Assembly (NCBI GenBank): GCA_947172415.1
Contig: OX359194.1
Span: 4,588,001 to 4,652,000, forward strand
Source of the DNA: Chondrosia reniformis
Taxonomy: Eukaryota; Porifera; Demospongiae; Chondrillida; Chondrillidae
Reading direction: 5' to 3'
DNA: 64,000 nucleotides
The position numbers were made by a program, and so were the translations under genes. The notes beneath the pieces were generated by a model that was given only the letters and a program-made list of their open reading frames with translations, had not been told where the DNA came from and searched no databases. Of this stretch, positions 61,945 through 64,000 are shown in pieces. The stretch's first letter is position 1. The number at the start of each line of letters is the position of its first letter.

Positions 61945-64000
61945 ACACTATGTACAAGTTGTATGTACTAGTTATGTACCAGTTGAACGTACTAGTTGTA
62001 CGTATATACTAGTTGTATATACGTTTTGTATGTACTTGTTGGTTGTACTAGGTGTATGTGCTATTTTAAATACTAGTTATATGTGTATGTACTGGTTATA
62101 TGTAGTAGTTGTATGTAACAGTTGTATGTACAAGTTGCCTTTACTACGTGTATCCGCTAGCTGTATGTACTAGTTGTAGGTTCTAGTACTAGTTATATTA
62201 GGTACTAAGTAGGCATTAGTTGTATGTACTAGTTGTAGGTTCTAGTACTAGTTATATTAGGTACTAATTAGGCATTAGTTGTATGTACTAGTTGTTAGGA
62301 CTATTTTAACATATTAGATGTATGTACTAGTTCTATGTACTAGTACTAGTAATATTAACTAGTTGTAGGTACTGGTTGTATGTAGTAGTTTGATGTAGTA
62401 GTTGTATGTACTAATTGTATGTATTAGTTGTTTGCACTAGTTGTATGTATATTCTAGTTGTATGTAGGAGCTATGTACTAGTTGTATGTACTAGTTTTCT
62501 CTTTATGTAGTAGTTGTATATACTAGTTGAATGTTCTAACTGTATATAGTAGTTGTATGAACTCGATACTATTTGTATGTTCCAATTAAATGTAGTATTT
62601 ATATGTATTAGTTGTATGTACTCGATACTATTTGTATATACCAATCACATGTAGTATTTATATGTACTAGTTGTATGTACTAGTTTTTTGAACTAGTTGT
62701 AGAAGTTACATTAGGAACTAGGAACTTGTTCTATATACTACTTGTTTGTTTGTTTGAACTAGTTTTTGTACTAATTGTATATACTAGTTGTATGTACTAG
62801 TTGTATGTACTAGTTGTAGGTTGAAGTCCTAGATACTAATTGTATGTACTAGTTGTATGTACCAGTTGTGTGTAATTGTACTAGTTGTATGTACTATTTA
62901 TATGTTTATGAACTAGGTGTATGTACTACTTGTACGTACTAGCTGTATGGCTGGTTGTATGTACTAATTCTATCTACTAGTTGTATGTACTAATACTAGT
63001 TATATTTACTAGTTCTAGGTGCTAGTTGTATGTACAAGTTGTATGTGGTAGTTGTATGTATTAATTGTATGTACTAGTTGGATGTACTAGTTGTATGTAC
63101 TAGTTGTACGAACTAGATATGAACCAGTTGTAAGTACAAGATGTATGCACTAGTTGTTTGTACTAGCTATATATTAGGTTTATAAATTTGTTGTATGTAC
63201 TAGTTGTGTGAACTAGTTGTACATACTAATATTATGTACTAGTTGAATGTACTCTTTTTATGTATATACCAGTTTTATGTACTAGTTAAATGTACTAGTG
63301 TTATATATATACTAGTTGTATGGACTAATTTCTTGTTGTATGTACTAGTTTTATGTACTAGGTTACTAGGTATATTTGTATGACCTAGTTGTATTTAGTA
63401 GGTGTATGTACTAGTTATATATCCTAGTTGTTTGTACTCGTTGTATGTTCACGTTGAATGTACTATTTGTACGTACCTTTTGTATGAACTATTTATAAGT
63501 ACCAGTTTAATGTATGTTATAGTTATATGTTTGTGAACCAGTTATATATACTAGTTGTATGCACTAGCTGAATGTACTATTTATAATTACAAGGTATATG
63601 TGTATTTACTAGTTATATGTAGTTGGTGTATGTACTAGTTATATATACTAGTTGTTTGTCCTAGTTGTATGTACTAGTTGAATGTACTAGTTATATGTAC
63701 TAGTTGTATGGACTAGTTGTATGTACTCAATACTATTAGTATGTACTAATCGAATATAGTAGTAATTTGTACTAGTTGAATGTATAAGTAGTGTGTAACG
63801 GTTGTATGTACTAATTAAATGAATGAACTAGTTCTATGAGCTCCTTGTTTGTTTGTGTGAACTAGTTTTCTGCACTAGTTGCATGTACTATATTTATGTG
63901 CTAATTATATGTGTATGTACTAGTCATATGTAATAGTTATATGTACTAGTTATATGTACTAGTTGTATGTGCTAGTTGTATGTACTTGTGGTATATACTA
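61945..64000 (+). repeat. Satellite B, forward orientation (segment 10, runs off the window)
   Basis: 13-bp units to the last base. No gene. Confidence 0.9.

Noticed and set aside
61182..62173. Open frames with YVLVVCTS-like peptides in satellite B.
   Set aside because: A 13-bp unit gives a 13-residue periodic peptide in any frame without stops. No evidence of coding.
1..64000. Regularly spaced repeats looking superficially like a CRISPR array.
   Set aside because: No constant short repeat with unique spacers, no cas genes, and clear eukaryotic elements. These are tandem satellites.
39151..64000. Telomeric repeat array.
   Set aside because: The 13-bp unit is not a G-rich telomere motif, is very degenerate and changes strand repeatedly.

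Overview
The window is non-coding, AT-rich heterochromatin from a eukaryote, most likely an invertebrate animal. The evidence is spliced transposase exons with GT..AG introns, a Penelope-like retroelement with hammerhead ribozymes, Helitron-like elements, MITEs and two very long satellite arrays. No host gene, bacterial operon, rRNA gene or CRISPR array is visible. I cannot name the species.

Layout. Positions 1-39150 are about 100 tandem copies of a ~240-260 bp satellite (satellite A, about 26.5 kb in total). The array is broken by insertions: a Penelope-like element with 13-bp target duplications (2748-5666), five copies of two palindrome-headed Helitron-like families (5922-6726, 7491-8283, 13728-14658, 30272-31021, 31775-32524), a 4-kb DDE transposon with a four-exon transposase gene (9230-13250), and an unclassified composite element with a 337-bp-arm palindrome (35594-37245). 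Positions 39151-64000 are a second satellite built from degenerate 13-bp units (ACTAGTTGTATGT, satellite B). Its orientation flips near 40.1, 49.08, 49.86 and 54.61 kb. It is interrupted by a third Helitron-like family (44770-45591), an inverted relative of the composite element carrying a hammerhead-like fragment (about 46772-48894), a TA-flanked MITE (51707-52215), a retroposon-like fragment (about 58691-58855) and a 91-bp insertion with 8-bp target duplications (61854-61944).

Most interesting signals. (1) The Helitron-like families enter satellite A exactly between A and T with no target duplication, end in a 9-bp hairpin merging into CTGA, and carry a long palindrome at the other end whose CCAT(C/T)CCTAC core recurs beside the terminal hairpin and changes together with it from family to family. 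(2) Each satellite A monomer contains, on the minus strand, a 74-nt tRNA-like segment with a perfect T-arm. A second monomer type lacks exactly 10 nt of the would-be anticodon loop. (3) The transposase has about 112 residues between its second Asp and its Glu, with a SAP-like segment inside that gap. (4) The Penelope-like element has divergent hammerhead ribozymes in inverted termini made from its own 3' end. (5) Two diverged copies of the composite element preserve the same 35-residue C-terminal coding end.

Both protein-coding transposons are broken by single-base frameshifts. Repeated offsets (755, about 1256, about 2270, 1005, 3760, 1503 and 1569 bp) show recent unequal exchange that also copied the inserted Helitron-like elements.
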